Position numbers and translations under genes: made by a program
In this document: positions 8,808 through 17,182 of the stretch, in pieces
How positions within the stretch are numbered: the first letter of the stretch is position 1
Layout: every line of letters begins with the position of its first letter
The notes under the pieces: generated by a model
What the model was told of the DNA's origin: nothing
The model's input: only the letters and a program-made list of their open reading frames with translations
Database searches by the model: none
NCBI RefSeq assembly: GCF_900104445.1
Contig: NZ_FNJI01000003.1
Coordinates: 62,001 to 126,000 of the forward strand
Reading direction: 5' to 3'
Source of the DNA: Desulforhopalus singaporensis
GTDB lineage: Bacteria > Desulfobacterota > Desulfobulbia > Desulfobulbales > Desulfocapsaceae
Length of the DNA stretch: 64,000 nt

Positions 8808-9296
8808 ATGCTGCAGACACAACAACAGTTGCTGGCCGTACTGGACGAGAATCAGATCGACTACCAGAACCATGAACACCCTGCCGTTTACACCGTTGAA
8901 GAGGCGGCCCGGCACAGTGACGGGATAGACGGAGCCCACAGCAAGAATTTGTTTTTAAAAGATAAAAAGAAAAATCTCTTTCTGGTGGTCACCCTGGCGG
9001 ACAAGCCCGTTGTTCTCAAGGAGGTGGCCACCAAAATCGGCGCCAAGCACCTCTCTTTCGGCAAACCGGAACTGCTGGGGGAGGTTCTTGGCGTGATTCC
9101 CGGAGCGGTGACTCCGTTTGCGGTTATAAACAGCAACGGCCACCCGTTGAAGGTTATTCTCGACAGGGAGATGATGGATAGCGGCACGCTGAATTTCCAC
9201 CCCCTGGAAAATACCGCCACCACCACTATTTCCGCAGAAAATCTTATCAGGTTTATCGAGTACTGCGGGGTAGACTATGAAGTAACCCTTTTGTAA
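8808..9296 (+). CDS. YbaK/ProX-type aminoacyl-tRNA deacylase
   Basis: Protein of 162 residues of the YbaK/ProX editing family, which hydrolyses mischarged tRNA, typically Ala-tRNA(Pro) in the ProX group. Recognisable segments are the N-terminal HEHPAVYTVEEAA, the central KNLFLKDKKKNLFLVV and the GAVTPFAVIN region near residue 105. A GTG/TTG-type start upstream is possible, but AAGGGAAG before ATG 8808 decides the start. The gene stands alone between the methyltransferase and a convergent regulator, with a hairpin immediately upstream. A link with proline-analogue metabolism in the window is tempting but unproven. Confidence 0.85.
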   Translation: MLQTQQQLLAVLDENQIDYQNHEHPAVYTVEEAARHSDGIDGAHSKNLFLKDKKKNLFLVVTLADKPVVLKEVATKIGAKHLSFGKPELLGEVLGVIPGAVTPFAVINSNGHPLKVILDREMMDSGTLNFHPLENTATTTISAENLIRFIEYCGVDYEVTLL

Positions 9297-9330
9297 TACA
9301 GGTTTTCTTCCAGGCTGCAAAAACAGGGAC

Positions 9331-10734
9331 TCACCTGAACTGCTCCAGATCAATGGCGTACTTCTTGATTTTTTCATAGAGGCCTTTGCGTGAAATCCCC
9401 ATATACTGATGGGCTTTCGTCACCCGTCCCCCGGTCCGGCGCAGAATCTCTTCCAGGTAGCACTGCTCCTGCTGCGCCATGAACTCCTTTAAGCCGGGCA
9501 GCTGGCTGCTGCCCTCCGGCACAGCGGGTTCAAGTAATCCCGGCCTGGTATCCGGCGGACTGCAGCTGCCCAGTACGCAGTGCCGGCGAACAACGTTGCG
9601 CAACTCCCTGATGTTTCCCGGCCACTCCCTTTTTATCAGCTCGTTGAGCAGATCGGCGGAGACGATTTGCGGCGTATCCGGATTATCGGCGCAATACTCC
9701 TGCCAGAAATGGTTCACCAACAGCGGGATGTCCTCTTTTCGTTCACGAAGCGGCGGCAGGTTGATTGGCAGAACGTTGAGCCGGAAATAGAGATCCTGGC
9801 GAAAGTTGCCGCGGGCGATCTCCGAAGGCAGGTCGCGGTTGGTTGCGGCGATGATGCGGGCGTTGAGCCTAATGGCGCTGTTTCCGCCAAGGCGGGTGAA
9901 ACTGCGCTCTTCCAGTACCCGCAGCAGCTTTGCCTGAAGATGCGGTGGCATGGAGCAGATCTCATCGAGAAAAAGCGTGCCGCATCCGGCAAATTCAAAC
10001 TTGCCCACCTTGCGCTGGATGGCCCCGGTAAAGGCCCCCTTCTCGTGGCCAAAGAGCTCGGATTCTATCATTTCCGCCGGCAGCGCCCCCATGTTGACCG
10101 CCAGGTAGGGCGCATCGCTGTCACTGCCGATATCGTGGATAGCCCGGGCTACCAGCTCCTTGCCGGTACCCGTTTCCCCGACGATCAAGACCGGGTCCTC
10201 TTCCCTGGCATAGCTGTTTATCACGGCATACAGCTCCTTCATGGCGGGATGACCGCCAACCAGGCCGTAGAACCGGTCGGCATCCATTTTCCTCGCCTGC
10301 AGCTGCTGCTGCAGGCTCCGGTTGGTCGACAGCAGCTGCCTGCGCTCGATGGCCCGTTCTATGGTTGCCACGATCACATCTTCGTCCACAGGTTTCTGCA
10401 GGAAATGATAGGCGCCTTTTTTCACCGCCTCCACCGCCAGGCTGATGTCACCGTGCCCGGTGATGAGGATAACCGGAAGGTCCGCATCGTATTCGAGAAG
10501 ATGACCCAGCAGCTCCATACCATCCATCCCGGGCATGCGAATATCCGCCAGCACCGCGGAAAACTGCTTTTCCCTGACCAGCTCCAGAGCCCGAACCGGG
10601 CTATCGCTGGTGGTCGGCACGTAGTCGTTTAAAAAAAGCGTCTGGCTGATGGCGGAAAGCAGGAAACGGTCATCGTCAACTACCAGTATCTCATACGGTT
10701 TTTTGGGAGAGTGCAGATCTGAAGGATTGGTCAT
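9331..10734 (-). CDS. NtrC-type sigma-54 response regulator (module A)
   Basis: Response regulator of 467 residues: N-terminal receiver (VVDDDR start, phosphoacceptor Asp in LADIRMPG, Lys in LQKPVDE), central AAA+ domain with GETGTGKE Walker A and GAFTGA sigma-54 contact loop, and a C-terminal Fis-type helix-turn-helix ([16 protein letters not shown]-like). It activates sigma-54 promoters. The ATG overlaps the stop of the histidine kinase gene (ATGA), so the two are a coupled pair. Divergent from it is an operon with a good -24/-12 element, its most likely target. Confidence 0.93.
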   Translation of the reverse strand: MTNPSDLHSPKKPYEILVVDDDRFLLSAISQTLFLNDYVPTTSDSPVRALELVREKQFSAVLADIRMPGMDGMELLGHLLEYDADLPVILITGHGDISLAVEAVKKGAYHFLQKPVDEDVIVATIERAIERRQLLSTNRSLQQQLQARKMDADRFYGLVGGHPAMKELYAVINSYAREEDPVLIVGETGTGKELVARAIHDIGSDSDAPYLAVNMGALPAEMIESELFGHEKGAFTGAIQRKVGKFEFAGCGTLFLDEICSMPPHLQAKLLRVLEERSFTRLGGNSAIRLNARIIAATNRDLPSEIARGNFRQDLYFRLNVLPINLPPLRERKEDIPLLVNHFWQEYCADNPDTPQIVSADLLNELIKREWPGNIRELRNVVRRHCVLGSCSPPDTRPGLLEPAVPEGSSQLPGLKEFMAQQEQCYLEEILRRTGGRVTKAHQYMGISRKGLYEKIKKYAIDLEQFR

Positions 10735-11948
10735 GCCGCCTCCGTTTTCTGCGATCCGGAAAGGTTCCTGGTCTGGGGGATGGCAACCCGGAAACAGGAG
10801 CCCCCGCCGACCGTTGAGTCGACCTCGATATATCCGCAAAAACCCCGCACGATCCGCTCAACGATAGACAGGCCCAGCCCCATCCCGGTCCCCGCTTCCC
10901 TGGTGGTATAGAAGGGATCGAAAATTTTCTTGCGCTCCTCATCGTCCATACCGTGGCCGTTGTCTTTTATGGATATCTCCACATAAGGTTCGCGCCGCAT
11001 GGTCTCAGGGTTCACTTTTTTTACCACTCTGGTACCGATCACCAGCTGCGGGGCAGCAACCTTGCCCATAGCCTGGATACCATTCTGAATCAGGTTGAGG
11101 AGTACCTGCTCCAGCCGCACCTCCACCGCACACACCGTACAGCCCTCCGGGGCCATCTCTGTTGCAACCTGCACCTCGCCTATACGCAGCTGCGGTTCGA
11201 GAAACTGGAGGATTTTTTCGACCAGGGGATTGATCGCCACAGGGTAGAGCTCCTCCTCGGCCTTCCGCCCGAAACTGCGCATGGTATTGATAATGGAGGA
11301 GGCTTTATTGACCCGGTCGACAATAACCTCCAGGTTTTTGCGCAGCAGGTCCAGATCCGGCTCCGGTTTCTCCAGAGCCTTTATGCCGTTACGGGCAAAG
11401 AGCAGGATGGCATTGAGGGGTTGGGTCAATTCGTGGCCGATACCGGCGGTCATCTCACCAAGACTTGCCAGGCGGCTTGAATGGATAAGCTGTTTCTGCC
11501 CCTCTCGCAGCCGGTCCATCAATTCGTAGAATTCACTGCAGTCGGAACAGATCAGCATATGCAGGGTCAAACCGTTGGGGGTTACGTGGGTGGAGCCGCG
11601 CACCTTTATCGGCAGCCGCGCCATTTTGCCCTGCAGCTGCGCTTCAAACTCGGCAAATTCGGACGCCGCAAAACCTTCCCTGATTTTGGCCGCGGTCTGC
11701 TGATCGAAAATCTGATCCAGGCTGAGGGGAAACCGGGCGACCTCAGGATATCCCGTCTTGGCATAAAACTCACGGCTGGCCTGGATGACGGTGAAGTTTT
11801 GATCGACCACCAGGAGCAGTTCGGCAATACCGGAGAGGACACGCTCGGTGAAGGAGCGGCTGGCCTCCACCTCCTCATGTTTTTTCAGCATGCGGACAAC
11901 CAGGTCCTCCCGCTGCCGCTCCAGAATCTTAATGGTTTCATCGACCAT
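10731..11948 (-). CDS. PAS sensor histidine kinase (module A)
   Basis: Soluble kinase of 405 residues: short N-terminal coiled coil, PAS domain (SGIAELLLVVDQNFTVIQAS), HisKA with phosphoacceptor His in GIGHELTQPLNA, and HATPase_c with N, G1 and G2 boxes (LIQNGIQA, DNGHGM, GTGMGLGLS). No membrane segment is visible, so it probably senses an internal signal. It forms an overlapping gene pair with the sigma-54 response regulator. AAAGGAG precedes ATG 11948. Confidence 0.92.
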   Translation of the reverse strand: MVDETIKILERQREDLVVRMLKKHEEVEASRSFTERVLSGIAELLLVVDQNFTVIQASREFYAKTGYPEVARFPLSLDQIFDQQTAAKIREGFAASEFAEFEAQLQGKMARLPIKVRGSTHVTPNGLTLHMLICSDCSEFYELMDRLREGQKQLIHSSRLASLGEMTAGIGHELTQPLNAILLFARNGIKALEKPEPDLDLLRKNLEVIVDRVNKASSIINTMRSFGRKAEEELYPVAINPLVEKILQFLEPQLRIGEVQVATEMAPEGCTVCAVEVRLEQVLLNLIQNGIQAMGKVAAPQLVIGTRVVKKVNPETMRREPYVEISIKDNGHGMDDEERKKIFDPFYTTREAGTGMGLGLSIVERIVRGFCGYIEVDSTVGGGSCFRVAIPQTRNLSGSQKTEAA

Positions 11949-12010
11949 GGTCACTCCTTTGAAGTTGCAAGACAACAGCCGCCCGTCTCAAGAGCAGACC
12001 CTGTACCGAA

Positions 12011-12039
12011 ACAAACGTTACCGGGGTCACAAACGTTAC
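12011..12039 (+). repeat. Tandem direct repeat, candidate activator site
   Basis: ACAAACGTTAC occurs twice, at 12011-12021 and 12029-12039, 18 bases apart start to start. It lies between the divergent kinase/regulator genes and the sigma-54 promoter at 12360, where an NtrC-type activator would be expected to bind. The assignment to this regulator is inferred from position only. Confidence 0.45.
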
Positions 12040-12359
12040 AGCTGTCATACTGTCCGACGGGCTGCACCCTGCAGACTGCTCGTTGCAGACAGATCCCTAT
12101 CCAGCTTTTCTACTCTTATCCCTGCAATTTGTCACCAAAATTGCACATATATCGCCTCCAAACCAGCCTGAACGTAACGAAAACTACACACTATATTTTA
12201 TTATTTAATTTCAAAACATTACACGACAAAACAAAAAAATCCTGTCACCTCCATTGCACAAAGCCTAACCACACAATTGCCCGCAAAAATCATGGCCGTG
12301 CGCCACAACATACTGACATCAAACGTAAAAACAACAAAAACGCCCGATTGTTACCGCAA

Positions 12360-12376
12360 CTGGCCCTGCCCTTGCA
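12360..12376 (+). promoter_or_regulatory. Sigma-54 (-24/-12) promoter of module A operon
   Basis: TGGCCCTGCCCTTGCA has the GG and GC dinucleotides at the required 12-base offset and a perfect TTGCA -12 element; the -24 part deviates at one base from TGGCAC. It lies about 58 bases before the first gene of the operon and close to a divergent sigma-54 activator pair. Confidence 0.65.
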
Positions 12377-12433
12377 GTTAAGGAAATAGAACTGGCCTGT
12401 TGTCCATAACATTTTACAGGGGAGCCGACCACC

Positions 12434-12955
12434 ATGCAGAGCACCAACGACAACGAATACCTCACCTTCTCCCGGGCAGCCTCACTGTGCTGCGTTTCTA
12501 CAACACGATTCAAGCGGTGGACCGAGTCGGGACTGATTCCCGTTGTCGACTGTCATGGCCACTGCTTGATCAGCTCCCACGACCTCATCCGCCATCTGGT
12601 CAGGTACAACATGCCCATCCCCAATCTCCTGCTGCAGGGAAGGGTGAAGAAGATCCTGATCGTTTTTCTGCAGCTGATCGTGTCCGGCAAGGTGACCCGG
12701 CAGATCGTCCGGGCACTGTACCGGCTAAAGGAAAAGACGTCCTGCATCCTTGAATGTATCAGTTATGACGCCAACACCGAACTCAAGGTCATCACCTTCA
12801 ACCCTGATGTCATTGTCCTGTTCGGTAAAAAATCCCACGCGGAAAAGATTGTCGACAGAATCAGGTCGATTTTGACCGGTACCGTTAACGTATACTGTTT
12901 TTCCCCTGCCCAGACCGTCGAACTGCAAAACACCCTGAAAAGGCTCGGGAGGTAA
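12434..12955 (+). CDS. MerR/excisionase-like HTH protein with degenerate receiver domain
   Basis: Protein of 173 residues. The first 60 or so (FSRAASLCCVSTTRFKRW) look like a MerR/excisionase-type winged helix. The rest has a receiver-like pattern: a hydrophobic strand KKILIVFLQ where the acidic pair should be, and PDVIVLFGKK where the phosphoacceptor strand should read VIVLD. The Asp is thus Phe and phosphorylation is unlikely; it would act as a pseudo-receiver. First gene of the module A operon, with GGGGAG before the ATG and a sigma-54 promoter upstream; the membrane kinase starts two bases after its stop. Exact family not recognised. Confidence 0.72.
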   Translation: MQSTNDNEYLTFSRAASLCCVSTTRFKRWTESGLIPVVDCHGHCLISSHDLIRHLVRYNMPIPNLLLQGRVKKILIVFLQLIVSGKVTRQIVRALYRLKEKTSCILECISYDANTELKVITFNPDVIVLFGKKSHAEKIVDRIRSILTGTVNVYCFSPAQTVELQNTLKRLGR

Positions 12956-12957
12956 TA

Positions 12958-14631
12958 ATGACCGATCATAAGACCAGATACTACGCCAAACTGCGCAAAC
13001 TCCTGACGGCGGGATTCTTCCTTTGCGGCATCATCCCCATCCTGATCATAGCCTCTACCTCGATCTACAACTTCAAAGATGTCGCCATCCAGGATATCGA
13101 GGTAACCGCAGGCCAGGTCATTACCCATCGACGGGATGTGATCAACAATTTTTTACAGCATCAGGTGGACCTGCTGACCACCCTGATCAGCCTCTACGAC
13201 AAGGAACATTTCAATACCGTGGAGACCCTGAACGAACTGTTTGTCGCAATCAGCAAGTCGGGCAGCATCGTCGATCTGCAGACCATTGCGACCAGCGGCA
13301 AGCAGCTGGCCTATGTCGGCCCCTACCGCGAGCAGGTGACAGGCAAGAATTACCACAACCAGGGGTGGTTCAACGAGGTGCTTGTACGGGGGGTATACGT
13401 GAGCGACATCTTCAGCGGGTATCGGGGAGTTCCCCATTTTGTCGTCGCTCTGACCGACCCGCTCAAGAGTTATGTTCTGCGTACCACCATCAATTCAAGC
13501 GTGTTCAACTCCCTGCTGCACAGTGCGCAGATAGGTGCGGGCGGCGACGTATTCATCGTCAACAAGAGCGGGGAACTTCAGACCCCGAGCCTGCAGCACC
13601 GGGCGACTCTCGATGAAACCGAGAGTAAGCTAATAAAGCATCACGCGGGAACGGAACTAACCCTCATCGGCGAAGAACTCTACGCCACGACCTGGCTCAA
13701 CACCCGGAACTGGATGCTGATGCTCAAGGTGCACCTGCCAGATATGCTGTCGAGCTACCGGCAGCATGTCTACCGCACCATGCTCATCATCGGGACTACC
13801 GCTTCACTTTTTTTGTTCATCGCCTTTTTTCTCAGCCGCTTCATCGTCTCCCACATTGCCAGGACCGACCGTGAATCGGCAGCCCTGGATCAGCAGATGG
13901 CCCATATCGAAAAAATGGCCAATATCGGCAGGTTGGCTGCCGGTGTGGCCCATGAGATCAACAACCCCCTGCAGATGATCCTGGCCCAGGTGGGTTGGCT
14001 TGAAGAGCTCTTTTCCGACGAAGAGTCCGGAGCACTGAAGAATCATGAGGAATACCAGACCACCATCACCAAGATCAAGCACCACGTTGAACGGGCGGCG
14101 GTGATCACCCATCGCCTGCTTGGATTTTCCCGTAAAATCCGGGCGGAACAGGAACAGGTCCAGATCAACGACGTGGTCACGGAGACCCTCTCCTTTCTCG
14201 AAAAGGAGGCCCTGCACAACAACATCGGCATAACACTCGACCTGCCCGCGACTCTTCCCGTTACCGTGACCGAGCCCCACCGCCTGCAGCAGGTGCTGCT
14301 CAACCTTTTCGACAACGCCCTCGACGCGGTGGGACACGACGGTGAGGTGCAGATCCACACCAGGGCTGAAGGCCAGAAGATAATAATCGAGGTAACCGAC
14401 AACGGTCAGGGCATAGAAGCGGAGGTGATGAAGCAGATCTGGGACCCCTTTTTCACCACCAAGGAACAGGGCAAAGGAACTGGTCTCGGGCTGTCCATAA
14501 GCCAGAACATCATCCGTACCATGGGCGGCACCCTCGAAGCGAAAAACAGAAAAGAAGGTGGGGCAGTGTTCACAGTGAAACTCCCCATTCGACAATCAAC
14601 ATTTTTGAAACAGGAAAGGAGGACGCAATGA
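12958..14631 (+). CDS. Membrane sensor histidine kinase with Cache-type domain
   Basis: Kinase of 557 residues. A transmembrane helix (about residues 15-35) and a second near 270-290 bracket a roughly 230-residue periplasmic domain resembling dCache (YVGPYREQVTGKNYHNQGWF, VSDIFSGYRGVPHFVVAL), which usually binds small ligands. HisKA has the box GVAHEINNPL, followed by HATPase_c (NLFDNALDA, DNGQGI, GTGLGLS). The stop overlaps the start of the receiver gene (ATGA), so the receiver is the probable phosphotransfer partner. The ribosome site GGGAGGTAATA is strong. Confidence 0.92.
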   Translation: MTDHKTRYYAKLRKLLTAGFFLCGIIPILIIASTSIYNFKDVAIQDIEVTAGQVITHRRDVINNFLQHQVDLLTTLISLYDKEHFNTVETLNELFVAISKSGSIVDLQTIATSGKQLAYVGPYREQVTGKNYHNQGWFNEVLVRGVYVSDIFSGYRGVPHFVVALTDPLKSYVLRTTINSSVFNSLLHSAQIGAGGDVFIVNKSGELQTPSLQHRATLDETESKLIKHHAGTELTLIGEELYATTWLNTRNWMLMLKVHLPDMLSSYRQHVYRTMLIIGTTASLFLFIAFFLSRFIVSHIARTDRESAALDQQMAHIEKMANIGRLAAGVAHEINNPLQMILAQVGWLEELFSDEESGALKNHEEYQTTITKIKHHVERAAVITHRLLGFSRKIRAEQEQVQINDVVTETLSFLEKEALHNNIGITLDLPATLPVTVTEPHRLQQVLLNLFDNALDAVGHDGEVQIHTRAEGQKIIIEVTDNGQGIEAEVMKQIWDPFFTTKEQGKGTGLGLSISQNIIRTMGGTLEAKNRKEGGAVFTVKLPIRQSTFLKQERRTQ

Positions 14632-15056
14632 CTCGATACAGTGTACTGGTGGTCGACGATGAGCAGGATTTTCGTGAGATCATGGTAAAAAAACTGCGGA
14701 AAAAAGAGCTCGAATGCGACGGCGCTCCCGACGGGGAAACCGCGCTGCAGATGTTTTCGCCGGGAAAATATGACGTGGTGCTGCTGGATGTAAAAATGCC
14801 CGGACGGGACGGCATCGAGATTCTTCAGGAGATGAAGAAAATCGCCCCCATGACCGAGGTGGTGATGTTGACAGGTCATGCGTCGGTGGAATCTGGGATC
14901 AACGGCATCAAGTTCGGCGCCTTTGATTACCTGATGAAACCGATGGATATGGAACGGCTGATGGAAAAACTGGATGCAGCCTATGAACGCAAACGTTCCC
15001 AGCAGCAGAAAATTGAGATGGCCCAGATCAAGAAAGATATGGCCATGCCCAGTTAA
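14628..15056 (+). CDS. Stand-alone receiver protein (CheY-like), module A
   Basis: Receiver of 142 residues with all key positions: VVDDEQ acidic pair, phosphoacceptor Asp in LLDVKMPG, Thr in MLTGHAS, Lys in YLMKPMD. No output domain; only a short charged tail follows. It overlaps the kinase gene by four bases and precedes the TauE/SafE permease by 55 bases, so it likely relays the kinase signal to a protein partner rather than to DNA. Confidence 0.9.
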   Translation: MTRYSVLVVDDEQDFREIMVKKLRKKELECDGAPDGETALQMFSPGKYDVVLLDVKMPGRDGIEILQEMKKIAPMTEVVMLTGHASVESGINGIKFGAFDYLMKPMDMERLMEKLDAAYERKRSQQQKIEMAQIKKDMAMPS

Positions 15057-15111
15057 CCTGTCGCGACGGTACGATCAACAGCCACCATCAAGCAGACACA
15101 AGGAGAACCAG

Positions 15112-16425
15112 ATGAAATTCATGCGAAATCTACACCAGTTCATGATGGCGGGCGCCAGAGCGCAGGCCCGCTGGGAATTGGAAATATCCAACACCATTTT
15201 ACGCAGCCGCAGACGGCTGGCGATAATCGGCCTGCTGCTTCTCCCCATAATCTTCGGCGGTATCGCCTTTGCCGACAACGTCGGCGGCGCTCTTCCCGCC
15301 TTTATCGGAGGTAAATCCGCCTACGGCCCCTCCCATTACACCAACCTTATCTTCGGCGCTTCCATTCTGGTGGGACTCTGCGCCGGACTTATCACCGGCT
15401 GCATCGGCGCAGGAGGCGGTTTCATCATCGCCCCCGCTCTTATGAGCGTAGGGGTAAAGGGAATTCTTGCGGTTGGAACTGACCTGTTCCATATTTTCGC
15501 CAAGGCTATCATGGGTTCGGTCCTGCACCGCAAGATGGGCAATATTGCCGTTGCCCTGGCGGCAACCTTTCTTATCGGGGCCATCAGCGGTTCAACCCTG
15601 GGCGGTTATATCAACCGCGCGCTGTATGAGAAGAATCCGGTCCTCAGCGATATGTTCATCACTGTCATCTACGTGCTGATGCTGGGATTTCTCGCCTTCT
15701 ACGCCCTGAGCGACTGGTATCGGACCCTGCGCCGCAAAAACGCGGCGGCCGATGTGGCTGAGTCCAGCGGACCGCAGGCCGAGGAAATACCGCCCATCGG
15801 CAAAATGGTACAGTCGATCAACCTGCCGCCAATGCTGACTTTCGACCAGGGAGTCACCCCCGGCGGGAGAAAAATTTCCGCATTCTTTCTGGTAATTGCC
15901 GGGTTCATCGTCGGTCTCGCCGCAGCGATCATGGGCGTGGGCGGCGGCTTCCTCACCTTTCCGATCTTCGTCTACGGCCTGGGAGTCTCTTCCATGACGA
16001 CGGTGGGCACTGATATTTTTCAGATCGTTTTCACCGCCGGATACGGCTCCATTACCCAGTATGCCGTCTATGGGTTTATCTTCTATACCCTGGCCATGGG
16101 TATGCTGTTGGGCTCGCTCATCGGCATCCAGATCGGTTCCATTGTAACCAAAGTGGTTTCCGGTACAACCATCTGCGCATTCTATGCTGTCACTGTAAGC
16201 GCCGGCTTTTTTAACCGAGCCTGCGCTCTACCCGAAAAAATGATGAAAATGGGATACATCGATGTCTCTCCGCAACTGCTGAAACTGCTCAACATCGTAG
16301 GAACCTTCGGGTTCTTTATCATCATCATCATTTTTGCAGTGTGGGTGTTCTGGAGCTTTTTTACCAACCTGAAAGTATTACGTGCAGAGGAGGTCCATGA
16401 ATCATGGGAAACTCAAAACAACTGA
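15112..16425 (+). CDS. TauE/SafE-family permease (module A)
   Basis: Membrane protein of 437 residues of the TauE/SafE family, whose members move sulfite, sulfoacetate and other organic anions. The two inverted-repeat signature segments are visible (GCIGAGGGFIIAPALMSVG and MGVGGGFLTFPIF), each ahead of a conserved GTDxFxI motif. It is longer than the usual 250-300 residues because of an amphipathic N-terminus of about 40 residues, a central soluble loop (about 215-260) and a long C-terminal part. AAGGAGAACCAG precedes ATG 15112; earlier in-frame starts lie inside the receiver gene. The next gene overlaps its end by 22 bases. Substrate unknown. Confidence 0.9.
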   Translation: MKFMRNLHQFMMAGARAQARWELEISNTILRSRRRLAIIGLLLLPIIFGGIAFADNVGGALPAFIGGKSAYGPSHYTNLIFGASILVGLCAGLITGCIGAGGGFIIAPALMSVGVKGILAVGTDLFHIFAKAIMGSVLHRKMGNIAVALAATFLIGAISGSTLGGYINRALYEKNPVLSDMFITVIYVLMLGFLAFYALSDWYRTLRRKNAAADVAESSGPQAEEIPPIGKMVQSINLPPMLTFDQGVTPGGRKISAFFLVIAGFIVGLAAAIMGVGGGFLTFPIFVYGLGVSSMTTVGTDIFQIVFTAGYGSITQYAVYGFIFYTLAMGMLLGSLIGIQIGSIVTKVVSGTTICAFYAVTVSAGFFNRACALPEKMMKMGYIDVSPQLLKLLNIVGTFGFFIIIIIFAVWVFWSFFTNLKVLRAEEVHESWETQNN

Positions 16426-17108
16426 AAATACGCGGAATCCTGATGTTGCTGTCTTTTTTTATCGTGCTGATGATCATCTTTCTGCCGCTGCTCCCCGGCG
16501 CAGGAGGAAAAAAAGTCAACGGACTCGATTATCTGGATAACTTTTTCAACGAACTGTCAAAAGGCTCAGCCTACCACATCGACAAACAGCTCGAGGACGC
16601 CGCACATTATACGGGCAGCAGCTTCAACCACACCCTGATTATGGATTCCCCCCAGCAGGCCCTGCTCGCGGCTAACATGTTGAATATCAACAACTTGCCG
16701 GCAACGGTACAGGGGGGAGTGAACCTCACGGTCGACGCAGACTTCGGACAGATCATGACAACGATCCTGCGCGATGCCGATACCATGTACCATAACAACG
16801 GCCAGGCGATAACGGACAAGTACGGGGTAGACGAAATGTCGGCTCTTTATTCATGGTACCGGTTGCAAAACGCCATGGCGGCCAAGTTAACAGGGAGCGG
16901 CGCTTTCGCCCAGGCGAAGTTTGTTAAAAAATCAATGACCAAAGGCGTTGAACCGGCCTACAATTACTACAAGGTGGAAGTCAAACCCGTACGGGAGGAG
17001 ATATTCCTGCTGATCGCAGCACTCGTCTTTTACGTGGCCTACACGATATGGTACGGTTTTGGCCTGCTCTATATTTTTGAAGGTCTTGGCATCAAGATTA
17101 AACACTGA
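16404..17108 (+). CDS. Membrane protein of unknown function (module A accessory)
   Basis: Protein of 234 residues with one N-terminal helix (about 10-31), a roughly 165-residue soluble, presumably periplasmic part, and one C-terminal helix (about 200-222). I do not recognise the soluble domain. It starts inside the permease gene and GGAGG lies upstream. In module B the same slot is occupied by a TIGR02186-type protein, also with an N-terminal export segment and a C-terminal helix, so both may be accessory subunits of their permeases. That analogy rests on topology and position, not on sequence similarity. Confidence 0.8.
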   Translation: MGNSKQLKIRGILMLLSFFIVLMIIFLPLLPGAGGKKVNGLDYLDNFFNELSKGSAYHIDKQLEDAAHYTGSSFNHTLIMDSPQQALLAANMLNINNLPATVQGGVNLTVDADFGQIMTTILRDADTMYHNNGQAITDKYGVDEMSALYSWYRLQNAMAAKLTGSGAFAQAKFVKKSMTKGVEPAYNYYKVEVKPVREEIFLLIAALVFYVAYTIWYGFGLLYIFEGLGIKIKH

Positions 17109-17127
17109 CGCCGGACAATTTCGTACT

Positions 17128-17164
17128 TTGTCGCTGCCGGACCAGTATACTCCGGCAGCGACAA
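17128..17164. repeat. Perfect 14-bp inverted repeat before the PPDK-like gene
   Basis: TTGTCGCTGCCGGA and TCCGGCAGCGACAA pair perfectly around a 9-base loop. The hairpin fills most of the 74-base gap between the membrane protein gene and the PPDK-like gene. No T-run follows, so it may be an RNA processing or stability element that sets relative expression within the operon, or an attenuator. Confidence 0.65.
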
Positions 17165-17182
17165 CCTCATTTCGATGGTGCA

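Larger units (their letters stand above)
11949..12433. other. Divergent regulatory region of module A
   Basis: Intergenic region of 485 bases between the kinase/regulator pair and the transporter operon. It contains a pair of direct repeats near 12011-12039 and a -24/-12 promoter near 12360. The AT-rich middle part (12170-12310) shows no convincing gene. Confidence 0.7.
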
